From Cranoglanis bouderius (Eukaryota > Chordata > Actinopteri > Siluriformes > Cranoglanididae), in the NCBI GenBank assembly GCA_023630585.1, contig CM042540.1, positions 10,936,074 through 11,000,073 on the forward strand: DNA of 64,000 bases, written 5' to 3'. The notes beneath the pieces were generated by a model. The model was not told the origin of the DNA and ran no database searches. It saw only the letters and a list, made by a program, of their open reading frames with translations. Every line of letters begins with the position of its first letter. Within the stretch, counting starts at the first letter, position 1. Shown piece after piece: positions 10,963 to 20,923 of this stretch. The translations under genes were made by a program, and so were the position numbers.

Positions 10963-12055
10963 TAAATTATGATTTTTAAGTTCACAAAAAATATAGAAAA
11001 AAAAGCAAACTAACAAAAAAATAAAATAAAATAAAAAAAGAGCCAAAAGGTTTCCTTTTGATTTCTGAGGTTAAGGTTAAGATCTATACAGATCACTGAC
11101 ATTATTTTTAAATGAATGCATATCTATGAAAAAGACAGAAGAATAAAACATCTTTGAATCTCTTTCAGTGAGAACTGACCTTCATCTTAGTAATATTACA
11201 GTGCATAGATATTCAAAATAGTGTAGGTATTCTACTATTTCTGCATTTTATACTTCATATTTGTGACTTGAAATGCACAGAAAATGCAGAATACACCAGC
11301 ATATACAACATTTACAGATACGTTTAGCTATACTTACTCAAGACTGTCTTACGGCTGCTCTGTGGTCATCAGGAGGTCACTGAAAGTACTGACATCACTC
11401 AAACAAGTGCAAGGTAAGAGTAAAAGACAGACATATACTTCCTGTGTACAGCTACAATATTAAAGCCATGCATCAGGGTTCACACATTGTCGAGTCTTCA
11501 GGGTCTACAGCTGTATAACTTAGTTTTGTACTACAGTTTCAAGGCTAACATAACTAATAAATAATAAATGCTTATAGCCACCAGTTTAGCATTGCGCAAA
11601 CTCTAAATCTCACATGCACCTCAAAAGACATAGCAGTAAAATTTTGTGAATGTAATATGAATTGTTTCATAAAATAGCAGAATAATTCTTGATATAAAAA
11701 TAATATACAAACCAGAACTAAATTACTACTCAGATAACTGAAGTCTACTGCTTACGTAAAGTGGGAAAAAAAGTGGAATTTTTTTTTGACTTGTTATTAA
11801 ACATTAATGCAATCTAGGGAATCTGAGCTTTAAATTCTACATCAAAATCTCTCAACAAATATTTTATTTTTCTGAATGATCCATAATCTTTCCCAAGATA
11901 TATTGTTCCCTTTGTGTAAGTTGAATCCATTCTACATTAAAAAAAAGTCACAAATGTCATCCTCATGCTTTGTGCACCTTTTCTGCTTTCATCTTTTTGA
12001 ATTTTTACAGGTTGCAAGCTTTTGGAAAGACGCACTAAGGATCTTCTCTGACCTT
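10963..12055. other. no gene; unique AT-rich DNA
   Basis: Contains short A-rich simple sequence (about 10985-11040) and otherwise unique DNA. Confidence 0.5.
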
Positions 12056-12059
12056 TCTA

Positions 12060-12790
12060 GATATTGACTTACCCAAGGGAGCGGGTCTATTTTTACTTGC
12101 TGATTGGGCTTTAGTTTTTCACGGCGGGGCTGTGAGGCCTCCACGCAGCTCAGATGCGCTTGCCTTGGAAAGATCCATTAAGATACACGAAGCTATTTAA
12201 CCAAGCAGTGTCCTGCTACAGATTTTCTGCTTTTGCTGCAGCGCTTCATTTTTAAAAAGGAAAGAAAACCAAATGGTTGGATGGAGAATGAGGATAATTT
12301 AGCCTAAGGCTATTCGTTTTTCTACATTATGATAAATTAGCTTTGAGTTCATTTTTACTGTATTATATATACTGCGACTAAATGCATCGGATTACGCGAC
12401 TTACTCTTCCATTTGTGTGTTATATTATGTTTCATGAATTTAGTCATGAAACCGGATAAAATTGCAATATCCCTTTAACAAAAATGCAATCAAGCATACA
12501 AACCCCAGGCAAAAAAGACACAGCTAAAATGTCCAATTCCCCATTATGCCTAGCAGATAATGGTGCACAGGCAGCAGATAATGACTTGCCCTTTGTGTGG
12601 TTAGAGGAAAGAGGCCAAGAATCAGGAAGACTGATAAGTCTTATAAATACTGTTGACTACATAATGACAGGAAAGTCCATATTGGTAGACAACAACATGC
12701 CCGCTTTAAATTATACATGGGATAATTTGGCTCAGGCAAATTAAATATTCATGGGGAAACAAAATGCGTGGAGCATATTCTGTCCGCCTG
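12060..12790. promoter_or_regulatory. possible conserved non-coding (enhancer-like) block
   Basis: A repeat-free stretch of unique DNA with several homeodomain-like AT cores and motifs such as AAATTAAATATTCATGG near 12740. It is bounded by a (GT)n array. A frame of 86 codons at 12484-12744 is open, but its composition is unlike a known domain and there are no splice signals that I trust. The regulatory reading is inference from texture only; no comparison with another species was possible. Confidence 0.2.
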
Positions 12791-12812
12791 TGCCGGAGAT
12801 GTGTGACTGAGA

Positions 12813-12813
<1 letters not shown>

Positions 12814-12874
<61 letters not shown>
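12814..12874. repeat. (GT)n microsatellite
   Basis: About 30 uninterrupted GT units. Confidence 0.95.
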
Positions 12875-12876
<2 letters not shown>

Positions 12877-13236
12877 GGAATTGTGAATATCATGGCAGTT
12901 AAGACCACAGTGTTCTATTTAATATGTACTCCACATGTGCATGTAAAGTTAGTTACATATAAAAACAGGAAAGAGTGGCTAATCTTTTCTTGTTTAGCAA
13001 ATTTTACTAATACAGAGGTCAAATATTTTCAGTAACTCTCAGGGAAGTGTGGTCATACCAGGGTAGCAGGAGCCCAGTATTTAACAAATCACTTTGTAAG
13101 GTAAAAGAAACAAGCTTTCTGGCTATCCAACACACACACAAACACACTAATGCATCCCAAGATCTCCTTGCTCAACCTGTCTTTCACACACATTGGCTGT
13201 ACATCTTATATTAAAGAGGAAAAAAATCAAATAGCC

Positions 13237-13241
13237 CTGTG
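13237..13241. repeat. target site duplication, left copy
   Basis: CTGTG, repeated at 16343-16347 on the other side of the LTR element. Five bases is the usual duplication for Ty3/gypsy-type integrases. Confidence 0.85.
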
Positions 13242-13743
13242 TGTTAGGTAACACGGAGGTAAATGGATGCAAGTGCACGGAAAAGTCACTTTATTAGAAA
13301 TATCCAAAAGTATTGGAACAGTCAAAATAATATGAATAGCAGTAATCCAAAATGGCGTGGTGAAAAAAACAGGCGTGGGTCGGGCAATCGGCAAACGGAG
13401 TAAACGAGGCTAGGCAAGAATCTGTGATATGACACAAAACAGGATCAAAACCAGGAAACACGTAACAAAGTCAAAAGGCTTGGCAATAGACAGAACACGA
13501 GGTTTCTGAGCTAATACTTTGCAATGAGGGTAAGAAACACGGTGTTTAAATACCTGAACAATCTGTGGGACTAACATAGAACACCTGAGACACATTAGGA
13601 AGAGACCAATGACAACATAGGGCGGAGGCAAGACATGAACTAAAACAAAACACACGTGGCAAAGTAAACAAAGCGAAAGTCACTGAATGCGGAAGTGCAC
13701 TGCTCGCACGCTTCGGCAATCAGTGCGAGAGGGAATTGTAACA
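13242..13743 (-). repeat. downstream (3') LTR
   Basis: On the minus strand it starts TGTTACAATTCCC and ends CCTAACA, the usual TG...CA ends. It pairs with 15830-16342. The transcript-sense strand has a TATTTAAA box and an AATAAA signal close to the end, as in the other copy. It is 11 bp shorter than its partner because of indels around 13350-13380. Confidence 0.92.
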
Positions 13744-13746
13744 GAG

Positions 13747-13761
13747 CCCCCCCCCCCCCCC
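13747..13761 (-). other. polypurine tract (15 G on minus strand)
   Basis: Fifteen consecutive C on the plus strand, three bases inside the downstream LTR. On the sense (minus) strand this is a G run at the position where second-strand DNA synthesis is primed in LTR retrotransposons. Its place supports the minus-strand orientation. Confidence 0.8.
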
Positions 13762-13770
13762 AAAGGCGCT

Positions 13771-15180
13771 TCAAAAAAAGCCAAAATCTTTACCCCTCTG
13801 CCGGTCCTGGGCCTCTGGGCAAGATTGTAACCTTTGCCCCCTCTGGTCCCGAGGCAGGCATTGTCTATGGTCATGAGGCAGGAACAATGCTTGGAAGGCT
13901 GCATCATCAGCCTCTGGCTTGGACTTAGCATGGTAAGCCGACTCGTCGGCCTCTGACTTGAGCCTAGCGTGGTTGGCCGTTTCATCGGCCTCAGGTGTGA
14001 GCGGAGTGTGGTGGGCCGCCTGGTCGGCCTCTGGCAGGAACTTGGCTTTGAAGGCCGCCTGGTCAGCCTCTGGTAGGAACTTGGCTTTGAAGGCCGTCTG
14101 GTCGGCCTCTGGCATGAACTTGGCCTTGGAGGCCGCCTGGTCGGCCCCGGGCAGGAACTTGGCCTTGGGGGCCACCTGGTCGGCCTCGGGCATGAGCTTG
14201 AGCATGAAAATGGCCTTGGAGGCTGCCTGGTCTGCCTCGGGTGTGAACTTGGCCTTGGAGGCCGCCTGGTCGGCCTCGGGCAGGAACTTAGACAGGAACA
14301 TGGCTTTGGAGGCCACCTGGTCAGCCTCGGGCAGGAACTTGGCCTTGGAGGCAGCCTGGTCAGCCTCGGGCAGGAACTTGGGCATGAACTTGGCCTTGGA
14401 GGCCACCTGGTTGGCCTCGGGCAGGAACTTGGACAGGGACTTGGCCTTGGAGGCCGCCTGGTCGGCCTTGGGCATGAACTTGGGCATGAACTTGGCCTTG
14501 GAGGCTGCCTGGTCAGCCTCAGGCATGAACTTGGGCATGAACTTGGCCTTGGAGGCCGCCTGTTCGGCCTCGGGCATGAACATGGGCAGGAACTTGGCCT
14601 TGGCTCTGGAGAGGAGGTCACCTCGTTGACCTCCGACTGGAGCTCTGGAGAGGAGGTTGCCTCATTGACCTCCGACAGGAACATGGCTTGAGAGGAGGTC
14701 ACCTCATTGGCCTCTGACTGGAGCTCTGGAGAGGAGGTCGCCTCGTTGACCTCTGGCATGAATGTGGCTTAAGAGGATGTCGCCCCGTGCACCTCCGGCA
14801 GGAACTTGGCTTGATAGGAGGTTGTCTCACTGACCTCCGGCAGGAGCATGGCTTGAGAGGAGGTCGCCTCATTGACCTCCGGCAGGAGCGTGGCTTGAGA
14901 GGAGGTCACCTCGTGGACCTCCGTCTGGAACGTGGCTGGAGTGGAGGTCGCCACGTTGACCTCCGGCTTGAGCTCTGCTGAGGAGACCATCTGCTGCGTC
15001 TCCAGCTGGAGCTCTAGGTTGGAGGTCGCCAGGTTGACCTCCGGTCGGAGCTCCGCAGGTGAGACTATCTGCTGGGTCTTCAGCTGGAGCTCTGGGCTGG
15101 AGGTCGCCAGGTTGACCTCCGGTTGGAGCTCCGCAGGTGAGACCATCTGCTGGGTCTCCGGCTGGAGCTCTCGGGTTGAG
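13771..15180 (-). repeat. coding tandem repeats, PEVNEATSS / PEADQAASKAKF units
   Basis: The distal gag region consists of about thirty degenerate units. The proximal part (about 14600-15180) has three 26- to 28-residue doublets of ELQPETQQMVSPAELQPEVN type, then 14-residue PEVNEATSSQAML units. The distal part (13771-14583) has sixteen units of 13 or 17 residues around PEADQAASKAKFL, with or without an extra PKFM. The two parts are homologous but sit in different reading frames, so one frameshift lies near 14585-14610. A stop TAA at 14769-14771 also interrupts the proximal frame. The units have almost no stops in any frame, which gives long shadow frames on both strands, including a 223-codon plus-strand frame at 13958-14629. 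Confidence 0.85.
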
Positions 15181-15812
15181 GCTCTCTTATGGAGCCGTTT
15201 GTGGGTACGCCAGCTGCCCTTGAAACACTCCTGAAAGCAGAAGTATGAGCCTTGTATCCCTCGTTCCACACATGTGGGACACCGTAGTTTTGCCTGTCTG
15301 CTGCAGCCTTCGGTCGCACACGCCTGGGTCACTGGTGCCTTGTCGGCTTGGGGCTGAGGCTGAGAGATGTAGGCCGCCACATCAGCCAGCTCCCTCTCGT
15401 AGTGCGTGGTGAACGGCCGGCTGGGCCGATCAGACAGGCGGTCCCTCCCCAAGAAATTTTTAAGGTCAGGAGTGAAATCAGGACTCCCGAACACTTTGAT
15501 TAATAGTTCCACAAAACTTGACACGGTACATAGCTTACTTGGAATTGTGGCAAGGTGAAACTCCGCCCACTGGTGAGCTGAGCCTACTAGACATGACAAG
15601 AGGAACCCCAACCACTGCTTCTCGTCGGGTTTGGGGTCTTCTAGGCTAAGAAAATAAATTTGGGCCTGTAACAAAAAACATTGGGGGTAAACAGAAAATC
15701 CATCTTAGGCGTCAGGGGGATATATGAATGTCCATTGCGAAAAAAGAATGGAATCGAACGTGGGTACAAAGGATCCCACGCGATGTCTCCTCCACTTCCC
15801 TGCTGCATCCAT
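14769..15812 (-). pseudogene. gag-like protein with captured METAP1-type zinc finger
   Basis: The frame starts at the ATG at 15812, only 17 bases inside the upstream LTR, and has 347 codons before TAA at 14769. Codon 36 (15705-15707) is also TAA, while the sequence on both sides keeps the frame, so this is a once-coding copy with a point stop. Residues about 60-150 are a Ty3/gypsy-type capsid region with the hallmark segments GSAHQWAEF and LLIKVFGSPDF. The capsid ends early, after ERELADVAAYIS. Residues about 163-209 form a C6H2 zinc finger (own entry). From about residue 215 onward, coding repeats follow. Gag would package element RNA into cytoplasmic particles. No CCHC zinc knuckle is present, so the C6H2 finger may stand in for it. 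Confidence 0.85.
15186..15326 (-). other. C6H2 zinc finger closely matching the METAP1 N-terminus
   Basis: Translated on the minus strand, the segment has spacing C-x4-C-x7-C-x2-C-x10-C-x3-C-x7-H-x3-H (first Cys codon 15318-15320, last His codon 15189-15191). The linking residues include AKLRCPTC, GIQGSYFC and QECFKGSWRTHK. The same spacing and nearly the same residues form the N-terminal finger of vertebrate methionine aminopeptidase 1 (Pfam zf-C6H2, a MYND-like fold), as I remember that protein. In METAP1 the finger is thought to help dock the enzyme on the ribosome. All eight metal ligands are intact. The aminopeptidase catalytic domain is absent. The segment lies between the LTRs, so it belongs to the mobile element and is not a host exon. 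Confidence 0.9.
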
Positions 15813-15829
15813 GGTTAGGCGAAGTATTC

Positions 15830-16342
15830 TGTTAGGTAACACGGCGGTAAACAGATGCAAGTGCTGGAAAAAGTCACTTTATTAGAAATATCCAAAAGTA
15901 TTGGAACAGTCAAAATAATATGAACAGCAGTAATCCAAAACGTGAGACAATGGCTTGGTCAAAAAACAGGCATGGGTCAGGTGATCGGCAAAGAGAGTGA
16001 ACGAGGCTAGGCAAGAATCTGTGATACGAGACAAAACAGGATCGAAACCAGGAAACACGTAACAAAGTCAAAAGGCTTGGCAATAGACAGAACACGAGGT
16101 TGCTGAGCTAATACTTCGCAATGAGGGTAAGAAACACGGGGGTTTAAATACATGAACAATCTGTGGGACTAACATAGAACACCTGAGACACATTAGGAAG
16201 AGACCAATGACAACACAGGAGCGGAGACAAGACATGAACCAAAACAAAACACATGTGGCAAAGTAAACAAAGCGAAAGTCACTGAATGCAGAAGTGCGCT
16301 GCTCACACGCTTCGGCGATCAGCGCGAGGGGGAATCGTAACA
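15830..16342 (-). repeat. upstream (5') LTR with promoter-like signals
   Basis: On the minus strand it runs from TGTTACGATTCCCCC (16342) to CCGTGTTACCTAACA (15830). A TATTTAAACCCC box lies near 16140-16150 and an AATAAA signal at 15878-15883, giving the expected U3-R-U5 order for transcription towards lower coordinates. The interior directly after it (GAATACTTCGCCTAACC) would contain the primer-binding site, but I cannot assign the tRNA. Confidence 0.92.
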
Positions 16343-16368
16343 CTGTGATTAATTGGCTGTGATTAATT

Positions 16369-16445
16369 AGTAGTTAGCACGTTTGCCTTGCACCTCCCCA
16401 TGCTTCGGGGGTTTCCCCAGGGTACTCCGGTTTCCTCCCGGTAGG
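16369..16445 (+). mobile_element. SINE family 1, head fragment
   Basis: Contains TAGTTAGCACGTTTGCCT and GGGTACTCCGGTTTCCTCC, as in the nearly complete copy at 19861-20216. The box B region is deleted. Confidence 0.6.
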
Positions 16446-16450
16446 TCAGA

Positions 16451-16880
16451 AGATGTTGATTATTTTTCTATAATAGCACAGCTTGGACAGTAGTTCTGCC
16501 TACAACTTACACAGGGACGTGTATGGTGGATGCGCCAGATAAACAGATTTAAAAATGTGTGTAATTGTTGATATGGTGAAGTTTTCAGTTATGAGATGTT
16601 TATTTGGCATTTTTGGAAGGAGTCTCCAGTGTCAGAGCTGCTTTGTAACAGTCAGAGGTAAAGCTGTAAAGCTTTCCAAAATTCTTTCCAAAAATGGGAA
16701 AATCTTCAGGACAGTAGGCTTTACGGTTTCTTGGTAACATGACAGGTTGCATTTTTTTTTTGTCTTATTAACTTTAAGAGGGTCAAAATGGGAATCTGGT
16801 GAGCATTCGACAAGTGATAACAGGAACTAAATTGTTTCACAGATGTCCCACAACATTTAAATAAAGTATGGTTACCAGTT
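16451..16880 (+). repeat. unclassified dispersed repeat, copy 1
   Basis: Contains TGTTGATTATTTTTCTATAA, CTTCAGGACAGTAGGCTTTA, TTTCTTGGTAACATGACAGG and ACAGATGTCCCACAACATTT in this order. The last three blocks recur, diverged, at 18545-18745, and the first recurs at about 18920-18950. No open frame or terminal repeat is obvious. I recall similar sequence from other fish but cannot name it. Confidence 0.55.
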
Positions 16881-17136
16881 ACTTCCTGTCAGCTTAAACC
16901 AGTCTAGCCATGCTCCTCTGACCGCTTTCATCAACAAGGTTTTTCCACCCGCAGAATTGCTGCTCATTGGATGTTTTTTTGTTTTTGTGTGAAAATCCCA
17001 GATCAGCAGTTTCTAACAGAAATTCAAACCAGCATAGCTGCAGTAATGCAAAGTAATGCATTTTTTTATTTTTTTTTTTTACCAAATAAAAATAAAAAGT
17101 CTTCTGACTGCAGCTTTAATATAATTTGTACCTTTG

Positions 17137-17325
17137 TACTGAAAGGGCTGACGGTGGTAGTTCAGGCACTATTACCCTTAGTTGTAATTAGAAGGCTGTG
17201 ATTTCAGGTCCCAGGACTACCACTGAACCACTGTTAATCCCCTCACAACTGCTCAGCTTTCTGCTTGGATTGGATTCTGTCCCACTCGAATGTGTATAAA
17301 AGTATCATTAAAATCAACTCTAAGT
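17137..17325 (+). mobile_element. tRNA-type SINE fragment (third SINE kind)
   Basis: GGTAGTTCAGGCACTATTAC, GGCTGTGATTTCAGGTCCCA (box B-like) and CCCCTCACAACTGCTCAGCT are in the order I recall for a common fish SINE. The tail, which usually ends in GATAAAAGCGTCTGCCAAATG-like text, is lost. Confidence 0.5.
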
Positions 17326-18500
17326 AATATGTGTTTTATGCCCGCTATTTAAACCAGTCATTAACATGGTGGTGATAAAGAGTGGCCCCTGCAGGCTAGT
17401 GTTCCCGATTTCAGATTGATGGCTTCGATTGTGGCTCCTGGTGCTGTTTCATTATTTAAGCACAGGGAAATCTGGGATATTGTGAGATGCGTTAGTGAAA
17501 GTACAACTGCCACATAGTGAAGTGAGTCTGATGTCACTTGTGCAGTCAGCAGCCTTCAGGATGATGTTATAAAAAATAGATAAATGCAGGGACGCAGCAT
17601 TATAGCACCTCTTAATGACTTGCTCATTATAGCAACAAATGATGTATACTTGTGACATTGTGCTATGTGCAGTATAGTAAAAAAAAAAAAAAGACAATTT
17701 TACAAAGCCTGAACCAATTTACGACCGCTCTGTACGGTCTTGAATTCAAGAACTTGCTCAATTATTTATTTGCATTTGTTAGTGGCTTTGTGCTGTCTGT
17801 AAATGAGGCGCAGTGGGAGGTCAAGCTGAACACGACCTGTGGATTACGCATGCAGCTCCATGCCCACTGTTCCTACAATATCAAAGGGCTACAGCCCCAT
17901 GTTAACAAAAAATATATCAGTAAAGCCATTGTAACTAAGTATATGTTACAAATTTGCCCCCAGTGGAACAATCCAAGCATGCGAGGGTCATGTCCTTTAA
18001 ACAATTGGAAAAATTCACATTCCTACAATTGAAAAAACGATTAGACAATTTGCTACAATTTTCCCCTCACCCATAATTTCATAGTTCATCCAAGACATGT
18101 TTGACATCTGATATTTGCTTCTTTATAAATGCACTGGAGCTACAAGTAATAGAAAATCTTTTCTATGAATAGTTGTATTCTTTTGTGTTTTGTATTTGCT
18201 TTAAATGGCATCATTACATGACATCAACTCACTTTTAAATAAACCTTTTTTTTTTGTTAAAATAGTCTGCACAGAGTGGAACTATTTATCTGCTTATACC
18301 ACAGCATTGTTGAATTCTTGAATCCGACTGATGTTGATTCATTCTCCAAAACACTGGTTCAGACAAAGGCTTATATTAATGTGCGCCTTCTAATATGTTA
18401 TCATTTCTATAGTAACAACTCACTCATAGGGATTGGTATGGCAGATGCTCCACATAATCTAAGGCTGATAATAAGAACAACTTTTTTTTTTTAATTGTTG
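17326..18500. other. no gene recognised
   Basis: Unique DNA. The 126-codon plus frame at 17652-18032 begins in a poly-A stretch and shows no domain that I recognise. Confidence 0.45.
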
Positions 18501-18965
18501 ATTATTTAAAATTTATGGACAGTCAATACATTTTCTGCCACAAGAAAGCCTTCAGGACAGAAGTCTTTGCCATTTCTAATTTCTTGGTAACATGACAGGA
18601 TATATATTTTTGTATTGTTAACTTCAAAATAGAAAAACATTCAAGCTGGCGAGGGAGTTACTGTACAGTATATTGCTGTTATAACATAAGTAACAAAACT
18701 AATTTGTTTCCTAGATGTCCAACAACATTAAAAGTAACTCTAAACAGTTAAAAAGTATGATGTGTTGTTCTCTAATAAATAAAAAATTGTAATCATTAGC
18801 AAAGTGCTGTGGTATAAGAGGAGTAAACCACTGTGCTGCCACTGGAAAATAATATGAACTGAAATAATCTTCAGTATAGGAGCAGTAACTCTAATTAATG
18901 CAGACTACAACACACCATCACAATGTTGATTATTTTCCTATAACAGTACCCCGTTTGTGTTATTC
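18500..18965 (+). repeat. unclassified dispersed repeat, copy 2
   Basis: Shares CTTCAGGACAG, TTTCTTGGTAACATGACAGG and a block reading AGATGTCCAACAACATT with copy 1. It then continues with GTGCTGTGGTATAAGAGGAG and AACACACCATCACAATGTTG, which copy 1 lacks. Confidence 0.5.
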
Positions 18966-18967
18966 CT

Positions 18968-19637
18968 TACAAAACTTTTTACAATAACAGTACATGAATA
19001 ATCATGCATGAGTTAAGGCATCTACTAATTACAAACTAATGACGAGCTTTCAATTCAACATTTTTTGTGTCATTCTCTATCCAATTCTCTTTAAATCCCA
19101 CTGTAGTACCTGTACATGCTCTGGGTGGCTAGGGCCCGGGTATTGCTCCTTTACCCACAACAGTGAAATTACAACATTGTAACATTTATTCATTTAGAAG
19201 ATGCTATTATCTCTTAATGTGGGATTTGAAGAGAAATGGATGCAAAATGGAGATGAAATTATCAGTGTTTATTATTAGTGCATCTTTCTACGTTCGATAA
19301 GGAGGATCAATGTAAATTATGAAAGTCATCCAATGATGTTTGTGTACACAGCTGCATATGACAAGTTATATAAACAGTTTGAAATTATGCACGTTTAGTT
19401 CATATTCTTTCTTATTTGAGTTTGGTTACCCCTATGTGTTAATTAATACATTAACTAACAAACATGTACTAACGCATACTTAAGATAGTCGTTATTCATG
19501 CATGAGTATTTAAGGTCAGCTCTTCATTAGTTAGTGATTAGTAAATGCCTTAACTCAACATTAGTTCATATTTAAGTAAGTATTAATTCCGGTATGAGTG
19601 CATGATTACTCATGAACTGTTATTGTAAAGTGTTACC
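18968..19637. mobile_element. foldback (palindromic) non-autonomous DNA element
   Basis: The left arm (TTTACAATAACAGTACATGA, then TCATGCATGAGTTAAGGCAT) is the inverted partner of the right arm (ATGCCTTAACTCAACATTAG, ending TGAACTGTTATTGTAAAGTG TTACCC). The centre has other sequence, including a block at 19235-19345 that recurs at 23515-23610. A solo right-arm copy lies at 23995-24062. No coding capacity. Confidence 0.6.
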
Positions 19638-19860
19638 CATAACCTCCTGTTTTTTGGTACAATTCAGCCTTCAAACTTGGGTTTCAAACTTGAGGTGGGG
19701 CTTGAAGAGCCTATTTGTGCTAACAGGGAAAAATTCTATTCCATTGTCCAAGATGGCTGCCCATTCTATTGTCCAAGATGGCTGCCCACATCAGCAATTG
19801 TGTGACATTACCACAAAGCTGAATGCTATATGATGCATTTTTGGGTACTGATTTACATTA

Positions 19861-20216
19861 CTGGGGGCACAGTGGCTTAGTGGTTAGCACATTTGCCTCA
19901 ATGATCCAGGGTCGAGGGTTTGATTCCCGCTGCGGCCATGTGTGTGCGGCAATTGCATGTTCTCCCTGTGCTTTGGGACTTTTCTCCGTGTACTCCGGTT
20001 TCCTCCCCCAGTCCAAATACATGCACTGTAGGCTGATTGGCATGTTCAAATGTGTCTGTAGTGTGTAAATGTGTGTGTAATTGTGCCCTGCGATGGACTA
20101 GCACCCCGTCCAGGGTGTCCCCTGCCTGTGCCCCATGCTGCCTGGGATAGGCTCCAGGTTCCCTGTGACACAGTAAGGATAAGTGGTATAGAAAATAGAT
20201 GGATGGATTTCCATTA
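19861..20216 (+). mobile_element. SINE family 1, nearly complete copy
   Basis: The tRNA-like head has box A TGGCTTAGTGGTTA (19873-19886) and box B GGTTTGATTCC (19917-19927), a good internal RNA polymerase III promoter. The body follows with ACTCCGGTTTCCTCCCCCAG and CTGCGATGGACTAGCACCCC. The tail is AGATGGATGGATTTCC. It is the best-preserved SINE in the window. Further pieces of this family are at 16369-16445 and 50918-51181. Confidence 0.8.
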
Positions 20217-20570
20217 CTTGTTAGCTACCTTACACTTGTAGCTCTGTTGCAAAATTAAAGAAGCAAACATCAGACACCAAACGTGGATGTTCAACCACAT
20301 TAGGGAAAATTATGTACAGGACGTTTTTTTTTTTTTTTTTTGCTGAACCATCCATTTAATCTGACAATGTTGCAATTTGACAAATAATTGCAAAACACTT
20401 GTTTTCACAGATGGAGAAACAAAAAGTTGCCTAGTATCAGAAGTGCAGCTAATGAAGACATTTTTGAGGAAACAAGGCTGTCCCAGGAGCCCTGATGACT
20501 GTGACCTTGATTCCATATAAAGCTACAAAATATGTTCTCTTCCCCTTTTTAACATGTGGGAAAATATGTC

Positions 20571-20574
<4 letters not shown>

Positions 20575-20628
<54 letters not shown>

Positions 20629-20645
20629 TGTGTGTGTGTGTGCGT
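20575..20645. repeat. (GT)n microsatellite
   Basis: About 33 GT units with single interruptions (GA, GC). Confidence 0.95.
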
Positions 20646-20729
20646 GTTCATGAACAATGCATGAAGTGGTAAGACACATCTTCAGTACAATACCCTAAAG
20701 ACAACATTCTCTCTCTCTCATATTTTCAG

Positions 20730-20923
20730 CCTGCTACAACTCAGAGATGAAACAAAAACAGCTGAAACTGTCACTGCGGAACAAGAAGCATGCCGAGAGC
20801 GGACTGCTAGGCGCGTCACAACTTTGCACACAGCTATTAGCTTGTTTCAAGGCAGTGTCAGCAGTTGCTGTCAAAGCACTTAGTGCCTCTAATGTGTATC
20901 AACCCTGTCTCAAATCACTGTAA
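20730..20923 (+). CDS. weak candidate exon or small ORF, unknown
   Basis: A pyrimidine tract ending CATATTTTCAG (20729) precedes an open frame that runs to TAA at 20921. The ATG-initiated part (20747-20923) is 58 codons, with LKLSLRNKKHAESGLL near its start and fish-like codon use. The stop overlaps a strong donor-like GTAAGG (20920-20925). A second frame of the same exon (LLQLRDETKTAETVTAEQEA) is also open for about 50 codons. Two competing frames argue for chance or for conserved non-coding DNA. I recognise no family. Confidence 0.17.

Larger units (their letters stand above)
13242..16342 (-). mobile_element. complete gag-only LTR retrotransposon insertion
   Basis: Two direct LTRs of about 0.5 kb bound a 2.1-kb interior. 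The 5-bp target duplication CTGTG is present at 13237-13241 and 16343-16347, so the insertion is whole and simple. The interior encodes, on the minus strand, a gag-like protein with a host-type zinc finger and long coding repeats, followed by a poly-G tract beside the downstream LTR. No protease, reverse transcriptase, RNase H or integrase motif exists in any frame. The element would have needed enzymes from a full-length relative. The LTRs differ by many substitutions and a length of 502 versus 513 bp, so the insertion is not recent. The LTR resembles the solo LTR at 50240-50751, and the capsid text is of the Ty3/gypsy type. Confidence 0.93.

Noticed and set aside
12484..12744. 86-codon open frame as a gene
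   Set aside because: No domain, no clear promoter or splice context. It may be part of a non-coding conserved block, so it was not called as a CDS.
13958..14629. 223-codon plus-strand open frame
   Set aside because: It is the antisense shadow of the gag coding repeats. The sense strand has the LTR orientation, capsid and zinc finger.
15186..15326. Host METAP1 gene or exon
   Set aside because: The finger is in frame with gag and lies between two LTRs with a target duplication. There is no aminopeptidase domain.
19861..19935. tRNA gene
   Set aside because: Box A and box B are present, but no cloverleaf with acceptor stem can be drawn; it is the head of a SINE with body and tail.
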